The position numbers and the translations under genes were made by a program. The notes under the pieces are model-generated. The model searched no databases. It was given only the letters and a program-made list of their open reading frames with translations, and was not told the origin of the DNA. 64,000 bases of DNA, taken from Druceiella hillmani (lineage: Eukaryota > Arthropoda > Insecta > Lepidoptera > Hepialidae). This document shows, one piece after another, positions 45,729 to 58,522 of this stretch. The number at the start of each line of letters is the position of its first letter. Within the stretch, counting starts at the first letter, position 1. The DNA is taken from assembly GCA_039881145.1 (NCBI GenBank), contig JAYKKI010000037.1:11979501-12043500 (forward strand). Reading direction: 5' to 3'.

Positions 45729-46290
45729 CTAAAGACGAGGAACAAATTGACTCGCGGTCTGCGTAATCTGGCGTAGATCCGGCGCCTCCGTAGATACACA
45801 TTTAATTTTATTTAAATTACCATTACGTTGAAGAGTTTTGGTGAAATTTGGAGACAAATAGCTTTTCAGTGAGCGGGTAAAGCCGTACCTTGTATACATT
45901 TGTGGCGAATGAAATTGTATTGGTAAGAAAGTTAAGGCATCCATGATAGGGGTTTTGAAAGTTTTATCGATTAAGGAAAACTTCCTTGGGACCAATGGTA
46001 GTAATATTTTTTCTACGTGATTGAAAGCAAAGTGGTTTTAAGCACCTCCAGCTGATGGGAAAAATCTTTGAAAACTGTTCTTCAGAGATGCAAAACAATA
46101 AGTCAGATATGTAATCCATACGCGTAGTTTTATTTGTTATGTGGTTTAAGAAAAGTAAAACTTCGCAATTGTTACAATTTAAAAAAAATATATCTTTTGT
46201 AATTGTTATAGTATTTACAATTATTTGAAAGTTGTAAGCATATTTTCGATTTAAAAATAGGAAAATTACAAAATTTTGGTTAGATTTCAA
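45729..46290 (-). other. Two overlapping unrecognised minus frames
   Basis: Frames 46290-45964 and 45995-45729 overlap in different phases and could be one broken reading. The first ends FQSRRKNITTIGPKEVFLNR; the second reads MVPRKFSLIDKTFKTPIMDA and ends DLRQITQTASQFVPRL. Length and mixed composition are slightly above the AT-rich background, but I do not recognise a family. A decayed transposon ORF is the most likely explanation. Confidence 0.25.
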
Positions 46291-48221
46291 GTATTGTTCT
46301 TACTAGCTAATATACATTTATTCTATTAAGTTTTTGTATAATTTTTTTCTGGTAATTATTATTTTTAATCGGTACTTTTAAATTTATTTGGAATAGAACT
46401 ATCTCTGAATAATAATCAATGCTTTAATTTTATATCAGTTTTGATTGTTTTTTTATCGCGTTTTTAGGTTTATCATTATATCCCCGTAATTTTACGGTAT
46501 AATTATTGTTTTTGATTTACTACTTACATTATTATGCTAGAATGATAAAGGTACAGAAAAACCTGTCAAGTACTTCCATATAAACATTTAATGGTACATA
46601 GAATTTTTATTAAACTATTTACAAATAATAATTTTTCCCTAAGTTAATACATTTCCTACTATATTTTTCTCAAGCATAAAATCATGGTGCATATTTAAAA
46701 AAATATAAGGTAATCACCACATTTATCCTGTAATAATTTAGTCAGATTTTACCAACAACGTTTTTTTTCTGGACTTTTGGTTCAATAATTTCCGAAATAA
46801 AGTGACCCCTTTACTTCCGTTTTCTGTATTTCTGTATACTTTTTAGAATATCTTTTAAAATTACAATTTCAAATTAAAAAAAGAAATTGGATTCCTCATA
46901 ACAAGCTCTTTTAAGTGATATCGCATATAATATATAAAATTTAAAAAAATAATTTGCGGTACTTTATTTATCCCCTCTTTAATCCTTATGAGAATAGTTT
47001 TAAAAAGTTAGCTAGTGCAAAATATATGGGTTAATCAGTCAAAAGTCAAAGTTTATAGTAAAATCTATGTCAAATTTCTATGTAAAATTTAAAGTTTTTA
47101 CGTCGAATCGATTCTAAGGAGATCAGTTGTGACAGGCCAATAAACAGACACTTGAGTGATCTTATAAAGTTTTCGATTTTTTGAGACACACTACCCTAAA
47201 AATTAGTACAACATAAAGATTTTACGAAAATTTCGACGATTTATATGTCTCTTGAAGTAATTTAATAAAGAACTAATTTTATAGTACGAATATTGTTACG
47301 TTTTTATAGAGGAATATTTTAATAACTATGCAATAGTTATTAAAGTGTGCCTCTATAAAGTTCTAAAGACTAGATACGACTTATTTTGCGTAAAACTATT
47401 GTACTTGAAAATGATTCAGGCATTTGTGTGTCGGAGGGTAATAATTCGTTATTGGAAAACGCTTAACCCGCCTCCCGACACAGGACGGCAGAAACAATTA
47501 CAATCGATTATTAAACTTAATATAAATTTATGACAATTCAATATTACGTCTTGAGATTTCAATATCACGCGTGAATACACTGAATGTAAAGACACGCACG
47601 TGGAACCTTCAAGAAACAATTTGCAAATTTATTACTGTTAATACAAATATCAAACATGTGATATGTCTAGGATTTGATAGTTCTTACAACCTATCGTGAG
47701 TTATTATGCTTGTATGATAGGAGCTAGTGAAGATTATTAACTTTGTCGAGGTTATTACACCAAAATTCTGAATTTAATATTTTATTATTAATGTTAGTCC
47801 GGCTCATAACAATATGCGCAGTAGATTAAAAGTAATAATTAAACCGCAAAATGACGGCGATATAATGATGAATCTAAACACGCGATAAAAAACAATCAAA
47901 ACTGGTATGAAATTAGAGTATTTTTTATTATTCAGAGATATGTCTATTCTGAAAAAAATTCAGAGTACCGACTAAAAATAATAAGTACAAGAAAAAACTT
48001 ACGAAATATATATGTTTTGTCTAGTAAAAAGGATACTTGAGTCTAAACAAGCGTATACAAATTTCATCATAAGCAACAACTTAAACGACTGTATGAAAGG
48101 TACGTTGCAAAAACATGAATATTTTTAATTAGGACTAGGTTTTGGGTTGGCTTATGAGGTTCTAGCCAGGATTCGGGTTTTTCTAAAAAGGTTGTCGAGA
48201 GTTTCAGAAGATTTTATTATA
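46291..48221. other. AT-rich spacer
   Basis: Nothing recognised beyond a small GC-richer patch at 47460-47500. Confidence 0.45.
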
Positions 48222-48321
48222 AGATGTAAACAAGCCAATGTACACTCGGTTAAACAAGCTGCTGCTCGGTTAAACAACTCGGTTAAACAAGCAACAAAAG
48301 ATGTAAACAAGCCAATGTACA
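48222..48321. repeat. Nested short direct repeats
   Basis: AGATGTAAACAAGCCAATGT occurs at 48222 and 48299. Between the copies CTCGGTTAAACAA occurs three times (48245, 48265, 48278). All share a TAAACAA core. It looks like stepwise slippage duplication. Confidence 0.8.
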
Positions 48322-49849
48322 TTTTGAAAAAAAGTTAAATTTACATCAAGCTTGGATTCTTGTACTTTACGAGTTAATGTCTTGCAATAATAACTGACAT
48401 TAAAACGTAATTGCTTTTGACTGAAGCAATAAGTAATCGGTGATGAGAAATTAATTATATACGTTAATTATAATGAAAACAGCAATGAGCTAGTGTAGAA
48501 CAAACAGGAGTTTTAGCACTCAAGCTTGACCTGCATATCAAAACGATAACGCTGAGCTGCTGATACAATCACAAGGAATTTACTTCACGAAGGTATATAA
48601 GGAAGAGATTTATAGTCAGCAATTAGATTGAATAGCTAACAAACTAAGTAATCAACGAAACTCGAGTTTATTTTCTCTATATTGACGGTAGACCATATAT
48701 CGCAAACTGTACTCGGTCAAAGCTACAGTATTTGAGTTGCATTCTACTAGCATAATCAACTAAATTATTCGATATGGCGACCTGTAATTATCACTTGTTC
48801 CAAGCTTAAAGAAATCATTATACGCTCTTGATGTTAAATAACCTAGGTGGAGAAAAAAGTGGTCAAGCACTAGTCGAACTAGAACGGTTAGTGTTCCGTA
48901 ACATAAGTGAAATTAATTGGATATAATATTACTCACAACTTTCATCAAATGTAAACCTCGCCACATATCTTCCGGATTTTTTTTATGTCTCTTTTTTTTA
49001 AAGGTATACGAATTATACAATGTGTGACGTACATACGTGTATTATATTTTTAGATTTTTGTATTTTACTGGCTTTTATTTGACGTACGATGGTGAATAAA
49101 ACACTTTATGACAGATTTTACTTTCCAAAGTGACCCTTAAAATTGTATGTTAACCTTTTGTATTAGAGGTCCATGTTTTCATTAGAAGGTTTAATTACGT
49201 ATAAAGCAGTTTTTTACACAGCATGATTTCTACGAAAATAGGATAGAGCAGACGAATAGATGAATTCAAGAACAGATAAATACCGAGTTGGCCCTACAAG
49301 AATTTCGTTTTTGAAGTTTTAGTTGAGATCAGAAAGGGTAAAAAATGATATAAGTACACTATAAGTTTTCTGTTATCGTACATATGTGTGTGTTTGTTTT
49401 TAAATTCCAGAACATTTATAGATTTTTCGACAACCGTTTTGGAGATGAAGAATACTGGATTTTTTTTAGTTAATAACTTCATAACTCAATGAAAGTAAAC
49501 TTGCAAAAATTTTGCTCTTTTGGAATGGGTGTATAACCATTTTTATTTTATTAATTTATATATGAAAACTTCATCGTTAATTATAAAGATAAGAAAGCGA
49601 ATTTATTGTTAAGAAAGCATTATTTTAAAGCTAATCTCAAGAAAATAATTTCTATTTTCAATTCAAAGTAAACAAAAATTGCGATTTTATCTGTTAGTAA
49701 ACTAACCGTCATTTTGTACTTTGTAAATTTTCTTAAATCATATAAAACGTCACAAAAATTATTATCCGACGAGTGACAGACGAATGCATAAGATTGGTTC
49801 TACAAGGACATTCTAAATGGACTACACACGGCCTAAAATAACCACCAAC
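48322..49849. other. AT-rich spacer
   Basis: Nothing recognised. Confidence 0.45.
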
Positions 49850-50115
49850 TCCATGAATATATCTCCATCACTTTCCTCTGATCACCTCCATACCCTCCAC
49901 TGACTGAACACAACAAGTGACGATGTCCAAAGCGGCCGTACTCCGCCCAAAACGTAAACACGAGGGCGGTGTTGACTAAAACGTAAACACGGGGTAGCTG
50001 CCGTAGTGAGACGCACTTGTCAGCTCGACTGTCGGATCCCGTCCACCCGTCATCCGCCAGCATTACGATATCGGCCTACAAATTAGGCCGACGCTCCTCC
50101 TCTTCCTGCTCAGGT
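49850..50115. promoter_or_regulatory. GC-rich island with paired forkhead-like sites
   Basis: The island is one of the most GC-rich segments outside the exons. It contains AAAACGTAAACACG twice (49949-49962 and 49978-49991, 29 bp apart), each with a GTAAACA forkhead core, and the palindrome CGGCCTA ... TAGGCCG at about 50072-50091. A minus-strand frame crosses it but lacks good splice sites and a recognisable domain, so a regulatory element or non-coding first exon is preferred. Confidence 0.35.
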
Positions 50116-52489
50116 CGAGTCGTCCTTTGTGATATTTATAATCCGACATTTATTTTTGGAAAACTTAAGCTGAAAGGAGGTAGAAATTAATCGTACGGAT
50201 TGATTTAACGAGCGGATAATTTTCGACAATGGTGTAAAATATGGTTTCTAAGTCATTGTTTCTTGAATTAAATAGTTCTCAATACAGTAACTTGAGACCA
50301 TTCCACGTGGCTTCGTGTAAAAATAAATTTTATCCGAGAGATATATTTCTGTAATGCTACATAAGTTCTACGTTACTTCTGAAATTTATATTTTCACATA
50401 AGGATCATAGACTCAAAGGGCAGTTACGTCGTATTGGACGTTAAGTCGTATTAGCATGAAAATGAGGTTTCTTTTTTGCTTATCCCACTTCCGTAAAAAA
50501 TGGGATGAATATATATTTAGCGCGTCTCAACAACTTATTGCGCGTCTCAACAAAAAAAACGTAGGTGTAAAGTGCGAGAGCGACACCGCCGAGTGTCCTG
50601 ACATACCATTACATTTTCAAATTTTTCTGCCTCTATCTTTTTATGTATACCTTCTCAATAGTTTCTCAACCGCTGCCTAAAATATAAGTGCGATTTGAAT
50701 TTTTTAAATATTTTTCATAATTTTTTTTTATTATTTAATTTTGAATTTAATGAGTTAATTTTCAAACACATGTTTTGTAAAAAGTGCAGGCAAAGCATCA
50801 CAGGCAAGCCTTGGTTTTTCATTCATGGCTATAACTCTTTAAGTCTCAATGAAAACCAGACAACGTGAAAGTGCCTAACTTTCCATGTCCGTTATGAGTA
50901 ACAAAATTATTTTTATATAATTGTTTGTTAATTATTGTAGAATTAAAGAAAAAAAAAAGTGATGATATTTACTTTATAAGTTACAATTATTACAAATGTA
51001 TTTATTTTTATAGCTACAAATACAGAGTTGGCTTATAAATTTTAACCGAGATTTTTTCAACAAAAATTGTCGGAAATTCCTGTGTATTTAATAATAAAGA
51101 ATAAAGAGGATGTAGTGCGAAGTGTTTATGAGAGAAAAAACAGAACTAGTATTTTTTTAGTCCAAGTGATCATATATTTATTGAAGGATCAATTTCAAAT
51201 TATTTTTTTCAAAAAGATCTAGTATTTTTTTAGTCTAAGCGATCAGATGTTTATTGAAAGTTTAGATGGCAATCATTTAGATGATGGTAAGTCATTCATA
51301 AAAAGGAAATAAATATAGTATGATCTCTTTGTGATATTTAGCCTCAAAATATTTGTTTGAAAAAATAAGTCATTGTTAAAAACTTATTTGTAAAATAATA
51401 AGAGCTGCACTTACTTATAATATGCCATCGTGGATTACTGCAGAAACGGTAGGAATTTCGTTAGTTAATTTTATGTTAGTCGTAATACCATACAGGTCAG
51501 TGATATTTTCGAAAATAAAAATATTTGTGAAGATTTCATGAATGGTTTTTACAGTAGAGTTATGTTCTACAGTAGATACTTATTTTAGTATATAAATATG
51601 TATTTATAAATTTTGAGCGCATTTTTTCAATTCTTTTACTTCATGGTAACTTTCACTTTTCAGAAACCTTAATAACATATCCTAACATCTCAGCTACTAA
51701 AATGTATTCTACTCAATCACGTAATGGATAGCGCTAAAATTGTCCATGTAGATTGAACGTGACTACGAGTAAATCACAGGTTATTTCTATTTTTATACCG
51801 ATTAATTATGTATATTCCGAAAGATGGAATATCGATTTTTTTACAAAACGAAGTTTGCAATTTTACAGATTTAAAAACATGTAAGCGATATTTTCACAAA
51901 GGACAATAAATTCATACGTCTTCAAGTGATAAATACGAAAAATGAAATAAAATTAAATAAGTACTTTATTTATTTTGATATGGGAGATTTTTAATTTACA
52001 GCTACAATTTATGTTTATTTCTTAGCTTATGCTATGAATATTTATAAAAATTCATACTGGTTTGCAACAAATATGTCTAAAGATTTCCAATAAAATACGC
52101 AATAGAAACTATGCAAGAGCTATCATCATTCTGTGCCGTATTTTGAAATATGTATAACATGTTTTTTTTCTTCACCTAAATATGATTCCGCTAATTCTCG
52201 AATCAGTGCTTGAAAAGCCCCGGCTAAAACCTAATATCCAAGGACATTCTCATAGTACTGTAAAATATAAAGTTTTTTAATAGTTATCTAATATTATAAG
52301 TATCTATATACAGAAATCATAAAACAAATTTAGTTACGTTACGTATTTTTCTATAGCCTAACTACTGACTATTCACGTAGAGAAACTTCTGCTTCGCAGT
52401 AAAACTTCCTCTGAAGAAAATACACAATTTTCCTGTATATTTTCCAGCTAAAATTCTTAATACCTTATCAGCAGCTGCGTTCTTCAATC
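50116..52489. other. AT-rich spacer
   Basis: Nothing recognised apart from a short duplication of GCGCGTCTCAACAA at about 50520-50550. Confidence 0.45.
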
Positions 52490-52760
52490 GCTTCGATTAA
52501 AAACTTATCTACGATTATTTATAAAATAATTGTACAAACGCGGTCGACTATTCCGGGCAGCGCAGCTCGCTTTTTCAATTAAACGGAAGCCACCGCTGGC
52601 AAAGGAAGGCGTTGTCTGAATATTAAGGCAATTGTTTAATTTATGTAGCAGGTGGGATGGGCGGCACGTCGCTTCTGCCGAGTTCGCAGCAGCTGGCGCT
52701 TCGATAGCGTTCCCACGCACATTTTGCTATCAAATTCGAATTAATTAATTTTTTGTTGAC
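52490..52760. promoter_or_regulatory. GC-richer island, possible conserved non-coding element
   Basis: The text CGCGGTCGACTATTCCGGGC, AGGCAATTGTTTAATTTATG, GGGCGGCACGTCGCTTCTGC and GCAGCAGCTGGCGCTTCGAT mixes E-box (CAGCTG) and AT-rich homeodomain-type motifs (CAATTG, TTTAATTTATG). A minus frame over it shows no recognisable protein. Enhancer or non-coding exon is possible. Confidence 0.3.
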
Positions 52761-54330
52761 CAGTTAGCTGCAAAAATACATCCGGTGTGACACTAGCGCA
52801 AGTTACAGGACTAGGAATAAATGGGTTGGGATCTACTTTGTAAACGTCTCATAACTAAAACTGATCTAGCTGATATCAAATTGAATCAGGTTTATTTTTA
52901 ATAAGTAATTTTACTTGTTAGTGATTTAAATTAAGATTAAGTTGAAAATGGTGTTGGCATTTGAAAATTTGAAAATGAGTCATCATTAGTTACTAAATTT
53001 TGATCATGGGTTGGCACGGGTGGACATTCGATTAACGTTATTATATTTTATATTACGATTAAGGTTATTATTTTTGGTATATTAATTTTTTATACACTCA
53101 GGACACATAAGCAATAAATTTAATATACATACTGCTCCATATATTGACTGACATGCTAACGATAAAAAAAACTCAGACATTATGCTACTTTTCGATTTAA
53201 TAAGCAGCTTGTATATTAATTCTGAAATTGGGTTAATACCGAGTTTTACGAAAATTTGTCCTAAGTTTTAGGAATATACTAAGTTTATTACAAGTTTTAG
53301 AAAAAAGTTTTGTGTTTAGTTGTAACTGAGTAACGAACATCTAAATTCATTTGTTACGGTATGAACATTCCATGCGAACGAAGCTTTGGATACGGTAGAA
53401 CGCACTCGCCCCGTTCTCTTCCATTAGTCCTCACCCGTATTGCGTGTGCGGGAAGTTGTGTTTAACGATTTACTCAGTTTTTTCTTGGACAAGGTTATCT
53501 ATTTTTATCAAAATCTTCGACTTTTTCTTGATAACTACTATCTATTTTGATTATTGACTACGACTTTTCCCTGGAAATGTTTACTAATTTTTATCACTGA
53601 TTCTGGGTTTTCTTTGGAAATTTAAACTGAACAAGAGTTTTGTTTGAGCTAGGTACTATTTGAGCATTTAACCGAACAATACATCAATTTGTTTTCATTA
53701 GATTCCTATTATTTACAGCTGGCTAAATCCGAGATTACCAAACACCTTCAAAACGGTTTATAGCTTCTAGTGTTGTAAATCTGTGGTTCTAGTGTTGTAT
53801 ATTGTGGTACAGGTATACAGAGAAAATGAAGTTATAGATTTTTCCCAAGATCAAGTCAAGTAGTACGAGAACTTTTAATAGATCGCACTCAAAATGGAAA
53901 GGCCGGCATTATCGTTCATGGTTGACTGGAATATGTACCATTGGTAGTTGCGCACACATTATATAAATTGTGTGATAGCTTGAATATGAGTGGCGTCATT
54001 GTTGTTCTCCAATGTGCCCGCGATGTTCTTCAATAATGTTATTATTGACGAAAACGCTGTACAATATTAATCATTTGATATGATTTTGTAAAGTGAAGTA
54101 GAAACTAAAAGCAAATTTATTAGCTAGAATGGCACTCAATTGAGTTTCAGCTCTTTCTTATATAGGTGGTATACGTACATTCGCACCAGTCTACATAATG
54201 TAAGTTATCACAGAAATTTAGTCTAATATAAAGTCGTCATTTTCTTCAAAAAACCACATCGTCAGGTATTCTTTCTTGCTGACAATGTTACAACTTAGAG
54301 TTGCCTTAAGCGTTGCGGCTGCATGAAGCT
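52761..54330. other. AT-rich spacer
   Basis: Nothing recognised. Confidence 0.45.
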
Positions 54331-54652
54331 CTAACACATCTACAATATGTCTGTTTGCGCAAACGACAAAAAATTGTGTAAGTAGATTTGTAATTTATAC
54401 ACCTTTGTCGCTGAAAGTATTTATTTGATGTGATTTTATAATGTAATATAATAATGATGTGATTTATGATGTACTTGTAAATAAAGGTTAACTCTAACAC
54501 ATCTACAATGTATCCGTCTGCGCAAACGATAAAAAATTGTTTAAATAGATTTGTAATTTATGTACCTTTGTCGCTGAAAGTATTTATTTGATGTGATTTT
54601 ATAATGTAAGATAGTAATGATATGATTTATGATGTACTTGTAAATAAGAGTT
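54331..54652. repeat. Tandem duplication, about 163-bp unit
   Basis: CTAACACATCTACAAT starts at 54331 and 54494; both copies continue through TGCGCAAACGA, GTAGATTTGTAATTTAT or its variant, CCTTTGTCGCTGAAAGTATT and TTTATGATGTACTTGTAAAT. Differences are scattered, so the duplication is not brand new. No coding capacity. Confidence 0.85.
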
Positions 54653-55569
54653 TGTCATTCTATATGGTTTTCATAATATATTTTTTTTGCGTGTTAACAA
54701 TGTTTTTATTCTTATCCGCCAATACATTCAATAATAAGAAATAAATTAAAATTACTAAATAATACCCACTTAACAATAATTATTTACTTGTAATAACTAT
54801 TGAAAGTTAATTAATTAAGAAAACATAAGATTTGATAATCACGTAATTAGTCACATTTAGGATGTTATAACTTCGAATGGACTGATAACTGAGATGAGTC
54901 GTTATAATAAAAATGTTCTTCTTAAAGTGATCTTTCTACTGCTATACAACATATTACTATAGGGCACGGGGCAAGTTTCCATACAATTATGCCCTTTTTC
55001 CTTTGGTTGCTCGGTTGCAAAGTATTAAGTAACAAGAAAAAAATTACACATTTATGTTATGTTGAATAAATGTAGCAGTATATTAACTGTGCCAGTGAAT
55101 GGCAATATTATTTTTTAAAAAAACATTGAGTTTTCTATCTGTTTTATATATTTTTAGGGAATGATGACAGTTCAAATGTTTTTGCGGTCTGCTTTACTTA
55201 TTTATTTCGTCATTTGGTAAATAGTAATCTTAAACTTATTTATGGAAAAAACTATTATACGTTTTTACAAATTAACACAGAAAATTGGAGTGCGCACAAT
55301 GTTTTGTTTTTCATTTGCAGTTCTCACTCCTCTATCCCCGGGCTCTATTTTTTTAATAAATTATGTTAAAAATGTTAACCCTCATAGTGCGAGTCCTACT
55401 CGTACGTTATAGTTTTTTATGGTTCCTAATTATCTAAAGGTACTATAAGATTATGAAAAAAAATGCATTTTTTTAATTTCATGAAACAAAAATTTAAAAT
55501 TATTGTTACATACTTTATGAAATTACGGCTTAATGCGAAGTCACTTGCTGTATTTAAAGAAATATAAAC
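54653..55569. other. AT-rich spacer
   Basis: Nothing recognised. Confidence 0.45.
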
Positions 55570-55770
55570 CCAGGTTTGACCGATGGGAGATGAAATTTCC
55601 GAGTGCATGATTAGGGCGGCGCCCGCCGCGATCCGGTGCGATGTGAGTGCCACGTGGAGTGGACCGACCCTTATAAGATGACGGTCGCAATTCTCCAATT
55701 AGCTGGCCGAGGGATATTACGTTGGGTGTTGAAATTTAAGATTACTGGCCGAAGGGCGGTTTAATATAGG
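55570..55770. promoter_or_regulatory. GC-richer island, possible conserved non-coding element
   Basis: The text GGGCGGCGCCCGCCGCGATC, CCACGTGGAGTGGACCGACC and CAATTAGCTGGCCGAGG contains an E-box CACGTG and a CAATTAG homeodomain-type core. It is isolated in AT-rich DNA, and the minus-strand frame over it resembles no protein. Regulatory DNA is the likeliest reading. Confidence 0.35.
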
Positions 55771-58069
55771 TGAGATTAAAATTATGAAAATCACTTTTAA
55801 TACCCATTTCAGGAAAATAAATATGGTAAGCTTGCTTTTTTAAATCAAACAGTATTATTTTTTTAATCTGTGTAAAAATAGATCGACTGATCGAAAAATA
55901 GATGACAGATCGTACTTCTAGTACGGCAATGCAGATAATTGTAAAAAAATATGTATAAGAGAAATAAATGACGTAAAATGCATAAAATACTTAAATTTAA
56001 ATAAACATGTAAGTGTGAATTGGACTAGTATAGCCCGTGCATTATTTCTATTTAACTTTTTTTTAATTTTTAAACTGTTTATTTATCTATATGATTACGA
56101 CATCGCGTCGTTTTTAATTCAGTTAGAGTAAGCAGTTAGGTAGAAATGCCACAATTTTATTTTCTGCGTTGTTCAACCTATTTTACCCTTTCAGATAAAT
56201 TTTCCACTTTTGTGACTTTTCGAAAAATTACAAGCTTTAACTTTTAAACAACACTAGGGGTGAAAGTATTGTAATCGTAAAAAATTGATGCCGAGTTTTT
56301 GACAAATTTCGATTCTGTATCACTTCTCCATAATGCAAAAGTTGTATGTTTGGCTGACTGTCGCTTGGCTTAGTTTTTGTAATCAATTGTTTATCAATTG
56401 AATTTTGTGTTCTCATTTTGAATGTTGAATTGAATGTTTCTCGAAAGTGACTCTAAAAAATTTGTTCAATTTACTCAAAAGCAGTATAAAATTTTGATTT
56501 AACCAAAAACGACTTAACGATTTTGTTTCCGACTTGAGGATCACCCATTTTTTTACAAGGTAATTACCGATTTTTTGCAGAAAGTTCACTTATGGAAAAG
56601 AAACTTTAAAGAAATGACAAAAAACTTAAACCTATAAATAAGCACTTATGAAAATAATTTTGAATATAATGAATAAAAAGTGCCAAAAGTAAACCGGTAC
56701 CGTGCTGTAAATCGTAATATAATATAATAATAATGAATAATTCTAAGAAAAGTTAACAGCCAATTTTGATGAAATTTCATTGAAATATATAATCTCCATA
56801 AAAAAAGAAAGCAAACTTAATCAGTGTGTGAGTTTGTGCTATTTATTTAACATTTTTAGTTAAAAATATTTATTTCATGATATTTATTTTTTTCCGTTTA
56901 TTTTATTTATTTGTGGATGTATGCAATGTTTTTCCAAATATATCACGAAAATAAGAAATATTTATAGACATTAAGGTGTGACATTAAGTTGGTTAACTTT
57001 TGTATATGCCATTAATTTTGTAGTTTTATTATATGACATTTTCTTTCTAACCATTCGAGTAAGAGTCTTAAAGTCTATCAACTAGGCGATACGATTAATA
57101 AGACTTTGGATGCGGTATGTACTAAAGTTGCTTGAAAATAATGCAATTTTATCTTCATAATTTTGTTTCTCTCACTTCTTTTACTTAAAACTTGAGGGAA
57201 ATTGTTCGCCTTTATGTTTATCAATATACTATGTAACAAAAACGACTTGCATTTCTGTAAAACGTATACAGTATTTCATGTTACTTCGTATATATTCCGA
57301 GAAACTAAGAATAAAATGAATTTTCAAATAAAATCATTAAATAGATTGGTATTAACACGTTGATGTTTAAATCTACATCAGCTGATATCGGGTTTTCCCT
57401 TCAATCACCATGTATTTTGTCTATTTTGTGTAATTCAGCGATATACATTACCTATATCTGATATTATATGGCCTTGCGACGCATATTTTGTGTCGGGAGT
57501 GCGTAACATGTGATTTTCCTATATACATGATGTTTTATTATTTTAATATGTGTGTTTTCATTTTAATTAATTTGTATTTTTTTAAAAACTATTTGGTATT
57601 TCAAAGATATTTTATATGTGTTTCATTTTAACTTTATAAGAACACAACAACCCACATACTTTTCACGATAAAAAAAAGACATCGCATATGTTTTACTTAT
57701 TGAAATATTATATTTTTAAATTAAAAAATACCAAAAATGATAAATAAATAAAGGAGGATGGGCATCTCAGCCTATATGACTAATAACGACAAGTGATACG
57801 TCATCGGATAGGTTTTCCCATGTTGTAGAAAATTTAAAAAAAACGTTCCGATGACATATCCCTCAATGTTATTGGTTCCTAGTTCATACATTTCTATCCA
57901 TTCTATTTGCATCCTTTTTTAGTGTGGTTGATTGTGAAAGTTAACTTGGGAGGCCCATAGAGATTTTTTATACTGATAAAAATGAGTTTACATGTAACTA
58001 ATTTTAGCCTCGAGTTCTTTTCACAAAAATTGATCTGTGACGTTATTCAGTTTCCATCAGTAGCTTAAA
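55771..58069. other. AT-rich spacer
   Basis: No gene is recognised. ATACGTCATCGGA near 57796-57808 and TCCGATGACATAT near 57847-57859 form an imperfect inverted pair. Confidence 0.45.
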
Positions 58070-58141
58070 CGACTGGTAAACGACTCAAATATATTGGTAA
58101 AGATACGACTGGTAAACCACTCAAAAATATTGTTAAAATTA
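58070..58141. repeat. Tandem duplication, 36-bp unit
   Basis: CGACTGGTAAACGACTCAAA at 58070 recurs as CGACTGGTAAACCACTCAAA at 58106. Confidence 0.75.
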
Positions 58142-58479
58142 TATACTTTAATAAAGATAAATATAAAAATGTGAAATATAATTGATGATTTGATAAAGAA
58201 CTTGTTTACTTAAGCAAAGATTTTGACCATAAGGAATTTTGTGTTTTTTCGAGATGAAAACTATCTTATGTAATTAGTCCGTAATATTTTCCATTGATGT
58301 GCTTTTGATATGAATTAATTAACTCCTTAAAGAACTATTAAGTATCAAACAAAAAAATAAACCTTTTGAAGTTATAATATTAGTTAGGGTTTTTTGTAGA
58401 ATGGAAGAAAGGTAAGTGTAGGCAAATTTAAATGTAATTTTTTAAACGACTTCATTTTTGCCTTATCGGTACTCTAATG

Positions 58480-58522
58480 TTTCGGTAGCTATATATTGTT
58501 GTATAATATATAGCTACCGAAA
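58480..58522. repeat. Perfect hairpin, 18-bp arms
   Basis: TTTCGGTAGCTATATATT (58480-58497) is repeated in perfect inverted form at 58505-58522 around a 7-bp loop, and a partial third copy AGCTATATATTATG follows. Confidence 0.8.

Noticed and set aside
48222..48321. CRISPR-like array
   Set aside because: Repeats are nested and irregular with no uniform spacers, and the genome is eukaryotic.
49833..50063. 76-codon minus-strand frame as an upstream exon of the host gene
   Set aside because: No CUB-like cysteines, no signal peptide and no convincing donor in the right phase; kept as a regulatory island.
52505..52720. 71-codon minus-strand frame as an exon
   Set aside because: No recognisable domain and no supported splice sites.
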